This document shows positions 1 to 5,807 of a stretch of 7,752 nucleotides of DNA, piece after piece. Each line of letters starts with the position of its first letter. Position 1 is the first letter of the stretch. The translations under genes were made by a program, and so were the position numbers. This DNA comes from an uncultured Gemella sp. (GTDB lineage: Bacteria; Bacillota; Bacilli; Staphylococcales; Gemellaceae): positions 1-7,752 of the forward strand of contig CALHQV010000086.1 of NCBI GenBank assembly GCA_938038035.1, given 5' to 3'. The notes under the pieces are model-generated. The model saw nothing but the letters and a program-made list of their open reading frames with translations, was not told where the DNA came from and ran no database searches.

Positions 1-47
1 ATATTTAATAAAATAATAATAATAAGGCCTGTAAAAACTGTGGAAAA
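1..47 (-). other. Putative basal unwinding element (DnaA box, GC patch, DnaA-trios) downstream of dnaA
   Basis: Read on the dnaA strand, a near DnaA box TTTTCCACA (39-47, one mismatch to TTATNCACA) is followed by a short spacer, the GC-rich AGGCCT (25-30) and an AT-rich run. On the plus strand that run is four TAA triplets (14-25) preceded by AAA. TAA read 3' to 5' is AAT, which fits the published DnaA-trio pattern 3'-[G/A]A[T/A]-5'. This order is that of the B. subtilis unwinding element between dnaA and dnaN, where DnaA oligomerises from double-stranded boxes onto one melted strand. The element runs to the window edge, so more trios or the melted region may lie outside. The function is inferred from architecture only. 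Confidence 0.7.
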
Positions 48-80
48 CTAAAGAATACTCAAAAATAATGAATTTTCCCT

Positions 81-100
81 TGTTAATAACTTGTGAAAAA
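81..100 (-). other. Pair of degenerate DnaA-box-like 9-mers downstream of dnaA
   Basis: On the dnaA strand this stretch reads TTTTTCACA (92-100) followed by TTATTAACA (81-89), each one mismatch from TTATNCACA. They lie between the dnaA stop codon and the putative unwinding element. They could be weak DnaA sites feeding the filament, as the tandem boxes do in B. subtilis. Binding is not proven, because short AT-rich matches also arise by chance. Confidence 0.45.
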
Positions 101-135
101 ACATATTAATATCTTTAGTAGATTTTAACAGCCTC

Positions 136-1620
136 TTATATTTTTCCTAAACGTTCTTTTATTACTTCTATATCTTCAAAAATCTCTGGATTTTCATCTT
201 TACTTAGTTTTGCTATTTTATTGAATGAATAAAGAATAGAAGTATGATCTTTATTAAAACAATCACCTATAGAAGGGAATGATAAAGTAGTAAGTTCCCT
301 ACATAAGTAGATAGCTATATTTCTAACCTGTACGACTTCTTTTTTACGAGAAGATGAAAGAATATCATCAACCTTGATTTTATAGAAGTCTGCACAAACA
401 TTAATAATGTTATCAGGTGAGATATTTTTTCTAGGTGAAGTTTTCGCGCTTTTTAGTATTTCCTCGGCAATACTAAGTGAAGGTTGTTCATGTTTAGAAG
501 TTGCTGTGAACTTAATACGTTTAAGAACACCTTCAAGCTCTCTTATATTAGATGATACATTACTAGAAATATAAGTAAGAGTCTCTTCATCTAGTTTAAT
601 ATCGAACTGTTCACATTTGAATTTAATAATTGCCATACGTGTTTCGAAGTCAGGAGGTGTAATATCTGCAGTTATCCCCTGACTGAATCTAGTAACTAAT
701 CTATCTTCCAAATCATTAAGTTGAGATGGAGAGCGATCACTTATAAGGACGATTTGTTTCTGATTCATTTGTAACTCGTTAAATGTATGGAAAAATGCAT
801 TTTGTGTTTCAGTTTTACCTGATAAGAATTGAATATCATCGATTAAAAGAGCATCAACGTCGCGGTATTTTCTTCTAAAGTCTTCATCCGCATTAGTATA
901 GTTGTTTTTATCTTTCATCGGTTTAATAGAAGCAAGAAATTCATTTAAAAACTTCTCAGATGAAATACATTCAATCTTAAAATCAGGAAAATTAGCTTCC
1001 ATTTCATTACCAATAGCGTGAAGTAAGTGAGTTTTCCCTAGTCCAACACCTCCGTAGATAAATAGAGGATTATAGATACCACCAGGAGAAACTGCAACGT
1101 TCCAGGCTATATTATGTGTAAAAGCATTACCTTCCCCTACTACGAAATTTTCAAAAGTGTAGTTTTTATTAAGCGTAGGATTCTTTTTACTAGCTGTAAT
1201 ATTTTTATTAGGGACAGGATGTTTATAATCTTCTAGAGGAAAAGTTTGTTTTTGATAAAAATGTTGAGCCCCAGAAGGTTTATCACCTTGAAGAAAGTTC
1301 TGTCTAATTAGATTCTCAGCTGCCGGCTTTTCATCAACAACGTGAGGTGTAATTAGAGGAATATCAGTGTCAAGGGAAGTATAGTCTATATTAAAATCAA
1401 ATCCAGTATTTTTCTTTAGTATTTCTTTTAATTTTTGATCATAAGCACCTTGAATAAATTGAGAAATAAGAGCTTCTTTACTAGTAATAACTATTGATTT
1501 TTTCATAAAATCGACGTTATCTATAGAAGCACCAGAAAACCAAGTATCAAAAACGTGAGGATCAACGGTGCTTTTTAGTTCACGAAGAATAATTTCCCAT
1601 AAGAAATTAGAATTACTCAA
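136..1620 (-). CDS. dnaA: Chromosomal replication initiator protein DnaA
   Basis: DnaA is the AAA+ ATPase that binds DnaA boxes at oriC, forms an ATP-dependent filament, opens the duplex and helps load the replicative helicase. All four domains are visible in this 494-residue protein: an N-terminal interaction domain (about 1-80), a variable linker (about 85-150), the AAA+ core and a C-terminal DNA-binding domain (about 395-494). The core has Walker A GGVGLGKT (190-197), Walker B LLIDDIQ (258-264), sensor I around S294-D295, the R311 region of DRLVTRF, and sensor II NIRELEG (358-364, R360). The signature DHTSI lies at 458-462. The start is TTG at 1620-1618, seven bases after AAGGAGGT; no ATG fits. 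At 494 residues it is longer than the roughly 446 of B. subtilis, mostly in the linker. dnaN is expected just beyond the left edge. Identity is certain. Confidence 0.98.
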   Translation of the reverse strand: MSNSNFLWEIILRELKSTVDPHVFDTWFSGASIDNVDFMKKSIVITSKEALISQFIQGAYDQKLKEILKKNTGFDFNIDYTSLDTDIPLITPHVVDEKPAAENLIRQNFLQGDKPSGAQHFYQKQTFPLEDYKHPVPNKNITASKKNPTLNKNYTFENFVVGEGNAFTHNIAWNVAVSPGGIYNPLFIYGGVGLGKTHLLHAIGNEMEANFPDFKIECISSEKFLNEFLASIKPMKDKNNYTNADEDFRRKYRDVDALLIDDIQFLSGKTETQNAFFHTFNELQMNQKQIVLISDRSPSQLNDLEDRLVTRFSQGITADITPPDFETRMAIIKFKCEQFDIKLDEETLTYISSNVSSNIRELEGVLKRIKFTATSKHEQPSLSIAEEILKSAKTSPRKNISPDNIINVCADFYKIKVDDILSSSRKKEVVQVRNIAIYLCRELTTLSFPSIGDCFNKDHTSILYSFNKIAKLSKDENPEIFEDIEVIKERLGKI

Positions 1621-1651
1621 TGAAATACCTCCTTAAAAAAATATATAAATA

Positions 1652-1660
1652 ATTATAGCA
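1652..1660 (-). promoter_or_regulatory. dnaA promoter, extended -10
   Basis: On the minus strand TGCTATAAT is a perfect extended -10 element, placing the start of transcription near 1645, about 25 nt before the TTG codon. The -35 region at 17 nt spacing (TTTATT) is poor, which is common when an extended -10 is present. A TTATTAACA 9-mer (1666-1674) lies between the -35 and -10 positions, and an exact DnaA box (1688-1696) lies just upstream. DnaA autoregulation, as known in other bacteria, is therefore plausible. Confidence 0.7.
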
Positions 1661-1687
1661 TAGATTGTTAATAAAATAAAACATTAG

Positions 1688-1696
1688 TTATTCACA
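1688..1696 (+). promoter_or_regulatory. DnaA box (TTATTCACA), dnaA-proximal
   Basis: An exact match to TTATNCACA about 30 bp upstream of the dnaA -10 element. Its orientation is opposite to that of the other three exact boxes. Its position suits autoregulation of dnaA as well as origin function. Confidence 0.75.
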
Positions 1697-1866
1697 AGTT
1701 GTTAACAGAAGTTATTAACTATGTGAAAAAAAGATTAAGAAAAAGCTGTGAATATGTTAAAAAGAGAGGAAATAAAAATAATAAACGAGAAAATTTAAGA
1801 TGTTATTAACAAGATTCAAGATTGATATAGAGATAATTAAAGAGTTTTTCACATACAATTAACAGA

Positions 1867-1875
1867 TGTGAATAA
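1867..1875 (-). promoter_or_regulatory. DnaA box (TGTGAATAA on plus strand)
   Basis: An exact complement of TTATNCACA. A second box in the same orientation starts 25 bp further on, so the two lie between two and three helical turns apart. Confidence 0.75.
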
Positions 1876-1891
1876 CTTTTGAATGTGAAAT

Positions 1892-1900
1892 TGTGAATAA
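1892..1900 (-). promoter_or_regulatory. DnaA box (TGTGAATAA on plus strand)
   Basis: The second copy of the same box sequence, in the same orientation as 1867-1875, followed by the same CTTT bases. The short direct repeat (TGTGAATAACTTT) extends beyond the box itself. Confidence 0.75.
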
Positions 1901-1948
1901 CTTTATAAATCTGTTAAAAACTTAAGAAAAAAGAAAATATTTTCTAAC

Positions 1949-1968
1949 TGTTAATAAAGTTATTAACA
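1949..1968. repeat. Perfect 9-bp inverted repeat of TGTTAATAA/TTATTAACA
   Basis: TGTTAATAA (1949-1957) and TTATTAACA (1960-1968) are perfect reverse complements with a 2-nt centre (AG). Each arm is one mismatch from the DnaA box. The palindrome ends 6 bp before the best box in the window (1975-1983). Other exact copies of this 9-mer lie at 81-89, 1666-1674, 1803-1811 and 2061-2069. Isolated copies at 4175-4183 and 7407-7415 show that it also occurs outside the origin. Confidence 0.6.
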
Positions 1969-1974
1969 AAGATA

Positions 1975-1983
1975 TGTGGATAA
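1975..1983 (-). promoter_or_regulatory. Consensus DnaA box (TTATCCACA)
   Basis: TGTGGATAA on the plus strand is the complement of TTATCCACA, the highest-affinity DnaA box consensus. A near box, TGTGGAAAA, follows at 1996-2004 in the same orientation, 21 bp away. Confidence 0.85.
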
Positions 1984-2140
1984 CTTATAATAAACTGTGG
2001 AAAAGTATTAAAAAGAGATACTTAAATATTTTCTTATACCGTATAACAAAAATTAACAGATTATTAACAATAATAACTATTAAATAATGTAGGTGTATTT
2101 TTATACATAATGAAAGAAACAAGAATTTTTATCATAATTA

Positions 2141-2168
2141 GTGACAATATCTAGTTATACTTTATAGT
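2141..2168 (+). promoter_or_regulatory. Possible distal rpmH promoter
   Basis: GTGACA (2141-2146, five of six -35 bases) and TATAGT (2163-2168, five of six -10 bases) are separated by 16 nt. Transcription would begin near 2175, giving a leader of about 125 nt to rpmH. The sequence is very AT-rich, so a chance match is possible. Confidence 0.35.
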
Positions 2169-2215
2169 ATATTTGCACCTGTCTAGATTTTTTTTAGAAA
2201 AAATGAGGTTTTTAC

Positions 2216-2244
2216 TTGATAAATTATTTTAGATATGTTAAACT
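2216..2244 (+). promoter_or_regulatory. Proximal rpmH promoter
   Basis: TTGATA (2216-2221, five of six -35 bases) is followed after 17 nt by TAAACT (2239-2244, four of six -10 bases). Predicted transcription starts near 2251, giving a leader of about 48 nt. Confidence 0.55.
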
Positions 2245-2298
2245 AATTCAGTTATTACATCTATCTAAGTAAAGAAAAGAAAACTCGAGGAGGACAAA

Positions 2299-2433
2299 AT
2301 GAAACGTACGTATCAACCAAATAAAAGAAAACATTCAAAAGTACACGGATTTAGAGCTAGAATGAGCACTAAAAACGGAAGAAATGTATTAGCAAGACGT
2401 AGAGCTAAAGGAAGAAAAGTTCTTTCAGCTTAA
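2299..2433 (+). CDS. rpmH: Large ribosomal subunit protein bL34
   Basis: A 44-residue, strongly basic protein starting MKRTYQPNKRKHSK and ending RRRAKGRKVLSA, typical of ribosomal protein L34 from end to end. bL34 binds 23S rRNA in the 50S subunit. The length is the usual one for the family. The ATG at 2299 follows GAGGAGGA (2287-2294) at normal spacing. rpmH beside oriC and divergent from dnaA is the classical bacterial arrangement. It is followed within 10 nt by a strong intrinsic terminator, so here it looks mainly monocistronic and not simply co-transcribed with rnpA. Identity is certain. Confidence 0.98.
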   Translation: MKRTYQPNKRKHSKVHGFRARMSTKNGRNVLARRRAKGRKVLSA

Positions 2434-2441
2434 TGTCTGCC

Positions 2442-2473
2442 AAAGGGTATCACGAAAGTGGTACTCTTTTTTT
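2442..2473 (+). terminator. Intrinsic terminator after rpmH
   Basis: AAAGGGTATCAC (2442-2453) pairs along its whole length with GTGGTACTCTTT (2458-2469), with two G-U wobbles. The arms are closed by a GAAA tetraloop and followed by a T run (2467-2473). This is a textbook rho-independent terminator. Some readthrough into rnpA is possible. Confidence 0.9.
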
Positions 2474-2504
2474 ATTAACTGGTCCTAAAAAATAAGAAAG
2501 ATAG

Positions 2505-2533
2505 TTGTAAAAAGTTAAATAAACTGTTAAAAT
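2505..2533 (+). promoter_or_regulatory. rnpA promoter
   Basis: TTGTAA (2505-2510, four of six -35 bases) and TAAAAT (2528-2533, five of six -10 bases) are separated by exactly 17 nt. Transcription would begin near 2540, giving a leader of about 20 nt. Its position just downstream of the rpmH terminator supports independent transcription of rnpA-jag-receiver. Confidence 0.55.
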
Positions 2534-2558
2534 TATTAGTGTTAAGAAAGGTTTTAAA

Positions 2559-2903
2559 ATGAAAAAAGAATATAGAGTAAAAAGAAGTCAAGATTTTGAT
2601 AATATTATTAGAAAAAAACAATCTTTTGCGAATAGACAGTTTGTTATTTATTATCAAAAAAACAATTTAGACCATATGCGTTTAGGTATTTCTGTTAGTA
2701 AAAAATTAGGAAAAGCCTTTGAACGTAATAAAATAAAAAGATACATACGAGAAACTTTTAAAACAAGAAAAGAATTTGTTAAAAACTATGATATTATAGT
2801 GATAGCAAGACCTGGTGCTAAAGATATGCCATTCTTAGAGTTTGGCAGCAGCATCGATCATGTTTTAAAAAGAGCAAAACTTATGAAAGCGAAGAGGAGT
2901 TAA
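2559..2903 (+). CDS. rnpA: Ribonuclease P protein component
   Basis: This is the small basic protein subunit of RNase P. It binds the catalytic RNA and helps it recognise and cleave the 5' leader of precursor tRNAs. The 114 residues match the family's usual length. Visible features are the N-terminal KRSQDFDNIIRK segment, the GISVSKKLGKA strand-loop (43-53), the RNR-type motif RNKIKR (56-61) followed by YIRE, and the IARPGA segment (82-87). The usual third residue of RNR is Lys here. The start ATG at 2559 follows a modest AAGAAAGG (2544-2551). jag begins 2 nt after the stop codon and its ribosome binding site lies inside the rnpA end, which implies coupled translation. Confidence 0.97.
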   Translation: MKKEYRVKRSQDFDNIIRKKQSFANRQFVIYYQKNNLDHMRLGISVSKKLGKAFERNKIKRYIRETFKTRKEFVKNYDIIVIARPGAKDMPFLEFGSSIDHVLKRAKLMKAKRS

Positions 2904-2905
2904 GA

Positions 2906-3784
2906 ATGGAAAAAGAATATTATTATGTTGGAGTTACTGTAGATGAGGCTATAAAAAAAGGATTAAAAGACCTAGCTCTAACAGAAGATGCAGTAAAAAT
3001 TGAAGTAATCGAAGGTGGTAGCGCAGGTATTTTCGGTTTATTTAAAAAAGAAGCAAAAGTAAAATTAGTTCCATTAGATGAAGATTATAATAAAAAAGAA
3101 ACTGTGGAATTAGCTAAAGCAACTGAAGAAGTAGTTGAAGTTGAGAAAGTAGCAGAAAAAGAGCAAGAAGTTGAAGTTAAATCAACAGAACAAGAAGAAG
3201 TTGTTGTAGAAAAAGTGGTTGAACAAGATGTTCATGCTGAAGAAACAAAACCAGTAGTAGAAGAACCTGTTGTAGATGCTGAACAAAATGAAGAACCAGT
3301 AAAAAAAGCTAAAAGAGAAGATTATATTGTAAAAAATCAAGATCGTATTATAAATTATCTACAAAATATTGTTGTTGCGATGGGATATCCTGATGCGACT
3401 GTAGATTTTAGAGAAGATGGTAATCGTCACTTTACTTTAAATATTAAAACAGAAGAAAATACTAGTTTAATAATTGGTAAACGAGGAATCACTTTAAACA
3501 GTTTACAATTTTTAGTTAATAACTATGCTAAAAAATTCAGTTCACACTACTTCAGAATTGAAGTTGATTGTGATGATTACAGAGAAAATCGTAAGAAAAC
3601 ATTAGAAGAATTAGCGTTAAACTTAGCTAAAAAATCTAAAAAAATCGGAAAACCTGTTGAATTAGAACCAATGACAAGCATTGAAAGAAAAATTATACAC
3701 AATGCCTTAACAGAAATTAAAAATGTTGAAACAGAATCACGTGGTGAAGAGCCACACAGATATTTAGTTATTACAGCTAAATAG
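2906..3784 (+). CDS. jag: RNA-binding protein Jag/KhpB (Jag-N, KH and R3H domains)
   Basis: Jag (KhpB, EloR in streptococci) is an RNA-binding protein that partners with KhpA and is linked to cell elongation and division in several Firmicutes. The 292 residues show a Jag N-terminal domain (1-55), with the GGSAGIFGLFKKEAK signature at 37-51. A long Glu/Val-rich low-complexity linker (about 60-135) follows. Next come a KH domain (about 145-222) with the loop GKRG at 191-194 and an R3H domain (about 225-290) with R261-x3-H265 and SRGEEPHR (278-285). All key motifs are intact. The start follows AAGAGGAG (2892-2899), 2 nt after rnpA. In B. subtilis yidC1/spoIIIJ lies between rnpA and jag; here it is absent. 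The next gene is translationally coupled to it. Confidence 0.96.
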   Translation: MEKEYYYVGVTVDEAIKKGLKDLALTEDAVKIEVIEGGSAGIFGLFKKEAKVKLVPLDEDYNKKETVELAKATEEVVEVEKVAEKEQEVEVKSTEQEEVVVEKVVEQDVHAEETKPVVEEPVVDAEQNEEPVKKAKREDYIVKNQDRIINYLQNIVVAMGYPDATVDFREDGNRHFTLNIKTEENTSLIIGKRGITLNSLQFLVNNYAKKFSSHYFRIEVDCDDYRENRKKTLEELALNLAKKSKKIGKPVELEPMTSIERKIIHNALTEIKNVETESRGEEPHRYLVITAK

Positions 3785-3792
3785 GAGGCCTA

Positions 3793-4158
3793 ATGAAGTC
3801 AGTATTGATAGTTGATGATAGTTCATATTACAGAAGTCGTGGAGCAGAGATTGTTAGTCGTGCAGGATATAAGTGTCATTTTGCAGAAAATGGCGAACAA
3901 GCTGTGAGAATGTATAGAAGGATAAAACCAGATTTCGTGACGATGGATATTTGTATGCCAATAATGGATGGTTTAGAAGCGACGAAAGAAATTTGTACGA
4001 AGTTTCCAGATGCAAAAGTACTTATCTGCAGTAGTGTTGGTGAAGTACCCGTATATAAAAGACAGGCTTTCGCTAATGGTGCATGCGGTGTTCTGCCAAA
4101 AGAGTATGATTTAGATGATTTAGAATTTGCGATTTCAGAAATAGAACTTATGAAATAG
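3793..4158 (+). CDS. Stand-alone CheY-like response regulator receiver
   Basis: A single receiver domain of 121 residues with no output domain. Phosphorylation landmarks are present: acidic D8-D9, phospho-acceptor D52 in VTMDICMPIMDG, S80 in the ICSSVG strand, and K103 in LPKEY. The VTMDI-x-MP-x-MDG and CSS-x-G stretches resemble Bacillus CheY. The aromatic switch residue of CheY (Tyr106 in E. coli) appears to be Val100, and KPF is replaced by KEY. Its AGGAGG (3783-3788) overlaps the jag stop codon TAG, and the ATG is 8 nt beyond that stop, so it should be co-transcribed and coupled with jag. No histidine kinase or chemotaxis gene is in the window. A terminator follows at about 4200. The family is certain, but the partner and the role are unknown to me. 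Confidence 0.9.
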   Translation: MKSVLIVDDSSYYRSRGAEIVSRAGYKCHFAENGEQAVRMYRRIKPDFVTMDICMPIMDGLEATKEICTKFPDAKVLICSSVGEVPVYKRQAFANGACGVLPKEYDLDDLEFAISEIELMK

Positions 4159-4201
4159 TAGACTAACTAATATCTTATTAACATCTTTATAATAAAATAA
4201 C

Positions 4202-4244
4202 AAAAATAAGTAGTTCGGAGATTAATCCAGCTACTTATTTTTTT
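4202..4244 (+). terminator. Intrinsic terminator after the receiver gene
   Basis: AAAAATAAGTAG (4202-4213) pairs with CTACTTATTTTT (4231-4242). An inner GGA/TCC helix (4217-4219 with 4226-4228) encloses a six-base loop. The T run covers 4238-4244. The A-rich 5' arm means it could also act on minus-strand transcripts. It ends the rnpA-jag-receiver unit. Confidence 0.85.
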
Positions 4245-4263
4245 ATTGATTCAAAAATTTAGA

Positions 4264-4277
4264 TTTTTTTCCCCCCC
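4264..4277 (+). repeat. T7-C7 homopolymer tract
   Basis: Seven T (4264-4270) run straight into seven C (4271-4277). This forms a 14-bp pyrimidine tract in an otherwise very AT-rich gap between the receiver terminator and the mnmE promoter region. A C7 run is unusual in DNA this AT-rich, and homopolymers of this kind are prone to length change by slippage. No gene overlaps it. Confidence 0.9.
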
Positions 4278-4348
4278 TAACCTGTTATGTAAAAAAGTAT
4301 ATAAAATATAGCTTGGTCGTATATCGAGAAAAATTTAAAGGAATAGTG

Positions 4349-4354
4349 TATAAT
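4349..4354 (+). promoter_or_regulatory. Candidate mnmE promoter (-10 element)
   Basis: A perfect TATAAT lies 52 nt before the mnmE start codon and after the upstream terminator, so a promoter here is expected. TG directly precedes it but without the one-base gap of a true extended -10. No convincing -35 is present at 16-18 nt spacing. Transcription would start near 4361. Confidence 0.5.
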
Positions 4355-4406
4355 AAATAAGATATGAATTTTTAATTAATATAAAGAGTTAGAAGGAGTT
4401 TGAATA

Positions 4407-5789
4407 ATGAGTGAAACAATTTGCGCTATATCGACTGCCCTAGGAGAAGGAGCTATAGGTATTGTTAGACTTAGTGGTGACGAAGCATTTAGTATTGCTG
4501 AAAAAATAGTAAGACTACCAAAAGGTAAAACGGTAGAGAGTCTAGCTAGTCACACTATAAATTATGGTAATGTAGTTGATCCAGCTACAAACGAAAAAAT
4601 CGAAGAAATTATGCTTGTAAAAATGGTAGGTCCGCGTACTTATACTACTGAAGATGTTATAGAAATTAACTGTCACGGTGGTATTGTAACGATTCAAAAA
4701 GTACTTGCACTTTGTTTAGAACATGGAGCAAGAATGGCTGAACCGGGAGAATTTACTAAACGTGCCTTTTTAAATGGACGTATAGATTTAACACAAGCAG
4801 AGGCTGTAATCGACTTTATTAAGAGTAAAACAGATGAGGCTAGTCAAATAGCCAACAACCAAATGCAAGGACGCTTATCAACTCTTATTAAACGTCTACG
4901 AGCTGAAATTCTAGATATCCTAACAGTTGTTGAGGTAAATATCGACTACCCTGAATATGATGACCTAGAAATAGAAACGACAAAAACTATTCTTGAAAAA
5001 TCAACAAGTATTAGAAATAGTTTAGAAAGTTTACTAGAAACATCAAAACAAGGGAAAATTATTAAAGAAGGTATAAATACAGCTATTATCGGACGACCTA
5101 ACGTTGGTAAGAGCTCACTGTTAAATAACCTACTACAAGAAAATAAAGCTATTGTAACTGATATTGCAGGAACAACTCGTGACGTTCTAGAAGAGTACGT
5201 GAACATTAAAGGAGTACCGATTAAATTAATAGATACGGCTGGTATTCGTGAAACAGATGATATTGTAGAACAAATAGGTGTTAAACGCAGTAAAGAAGCT
5301 TTAGAAAAAGCAGATTTAGTATTATTCTTATTAAATAGTAGTGAAGAATTAACTGAAGATGATAAAGAATTATTAAAGATAACTGAAGGAAAAACAACTA
5401 TTGTAATATTAAATAAACTAGACTTAGAGACGAAAATTGATATTGCTGAAGTTGAAAAGTTAGCGTACAACCACCCTATTATAAAAACATCTATGACAAC
5501 ATATAAAGGAATAGATGAGCTGGAGAAGAATATTAGAGATTTATTCTTCGGTGGAGCTGCTCGTCCAAAAGATGCGACGTACTTATCAAACACGCGTCAA
5601 ATCAACCTTATTCAACGTGCTTTAACAAGCTTAAATGATGCTATCGGAGCTGCTGAATTAGGATTAGAAGTAGATATGGTTTTAATAGACTATACGAATA
5701 CATTCAATCTATTAGGAGAAGTTATCGGAGAAAACTCTGGAGATGAACTGATAAATGAATTATTCAGTAGATTCTGTCTAGGAAAATAA
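4407..5789 (+). CDS. mnmE: tRNA modification GTPase MnmE (TrmE)
   Basis: MnmE with MnmG installs the 5-carboxymethylaminomethyl-type modification on wobble uridine 34 of certain tRNAs. This 460-residue protein has the family's usual length and layout: an N-terminal folate-binding/dimerisation domain (about 1-118, start MSETICAISTALGEGAIGIV), a helical domain, an inserted G domain, and the C-terminal FCLGK with catalytic Cys457. The G domain carries G1 GRPNVGKSS (229-237), the TDIAGTTRD switch I/G2 loop (251-259), G3 DTAG (276-279) and G4 NKLD (336-339). AAGGAG (4393-4398) precedes the ATG by 8 nt. mnmG, often the next gene in Firmicutes, is not here; exoA follows after 39 nt. Identity is certain and nothing is missing. 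Confidence 0.98.
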   Translation: MSETICAISTALGEGAIGIVRLSGDEAFSIAEKIVRLPKGKTVESLASHTINYGNVVDPATNEKIEEIMLVKMVGPRTYTTEDVIEINCHGGIVTIQKVLALCLEHGARMAEPGEFTKRAFLNGRIDLTQAEAVIDFIKSKTDEASQIANNQMQGRLSTLIKRLRAEILDILTVVEVNIDYPEYDDLEIETTKTILEKSTSIRNSLESLLETSKQGKIIKEGINTAIIGRPNVGKSSLLNNLLQENKAIVTDIAGTTRDVLEEYVNIKGVPIKLIDTAGIRETDDIVEQIGVKRSKEALEKADLVLFLLNSSEELTEDDKELLKITEGKTTIVILNKLDLETKIDIAEVEKLAYNHPIIKTSMTTYKGIDELEKNIRDLFFGGAARPKDATYLSNTRQINLIQRALTSLNDAIGAAELGLEVDMVLIDYTNTFNLLGEVIGENSGDELINELFSRFCLGK

Positions 5790-5791
5790 AA

Positions 5792-5807
5792 TGTTTCACA
5801 TGAAACA
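5792..5807. promoter_or_regulatory. Probable parS centromere site (ParB/Spo0J binding)
   Basis: TGTTTCACATGAAACA differs from the palindromic form TGTTTCACGTGAAACA of the bacterial parS consensus at a single central base (A for G at position 9). ParB loads at parS and spreads along the DNA to organise and segregate the origin, and it recruits SMC. The site lies in the 39-nt gap between mnmE and exoA, about 3.5 kb from the origin gap, where parS sites cluster in Firmicutes. An extra half-site TGAAACA follows directly, giving ATGAAAC twice in tandem (5800-5813). No parB is in the window. Confidence 0.82.

Larger units (their letters stand above)
1621..2110. other. oriC region upstream of dnaA (DnaA-box cluster)
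   Basis: This gene-free AT-rich stretch between the divergent dnaA and rpmH genes carries four exact TTATNCACA boxes (1688-1696, 1867-1875, 1892-1900, 1975-1983). It also has one-mismatch forms at 1722-1730, 1747-1755, 1845-1853 and 1996-2004, and repeated TTATTAACA 9-mers. With the unwinding element at 1-47 on the far side of dnaA, this gives the bipartite origin seen in B. subtilis, where box clusters flank dnaA and melting occurs on the dnaN side. The boundaries are approximate. No open reading frame of note is present. Confidence 0.85.

Noticed and set aside
2184..2206. AT-only hairpin (ATTTTTT ... AAAAAAT) between the rpmH promoters
   Set aside because: It is composed only of A-T pairs in very AT-rich DNA and has no GC core, so it is too weak to call a terminator or attenuator.
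2475..2657. 60-codon minus-strand open frame overlapping the start of rnpA
   Set aside because: Low-complexity F/N/S-rich translation antisense to a certain gene and its promoter; a composition shadow.
4946..5593. 215-codon minus-strand open frame within mnmE
   Set aside because: It lies wholly antisense to the G-domain region of a certain gene, is Ser/Ile-rich without domain features, and has no supporting ribosome binding site. A shadow.
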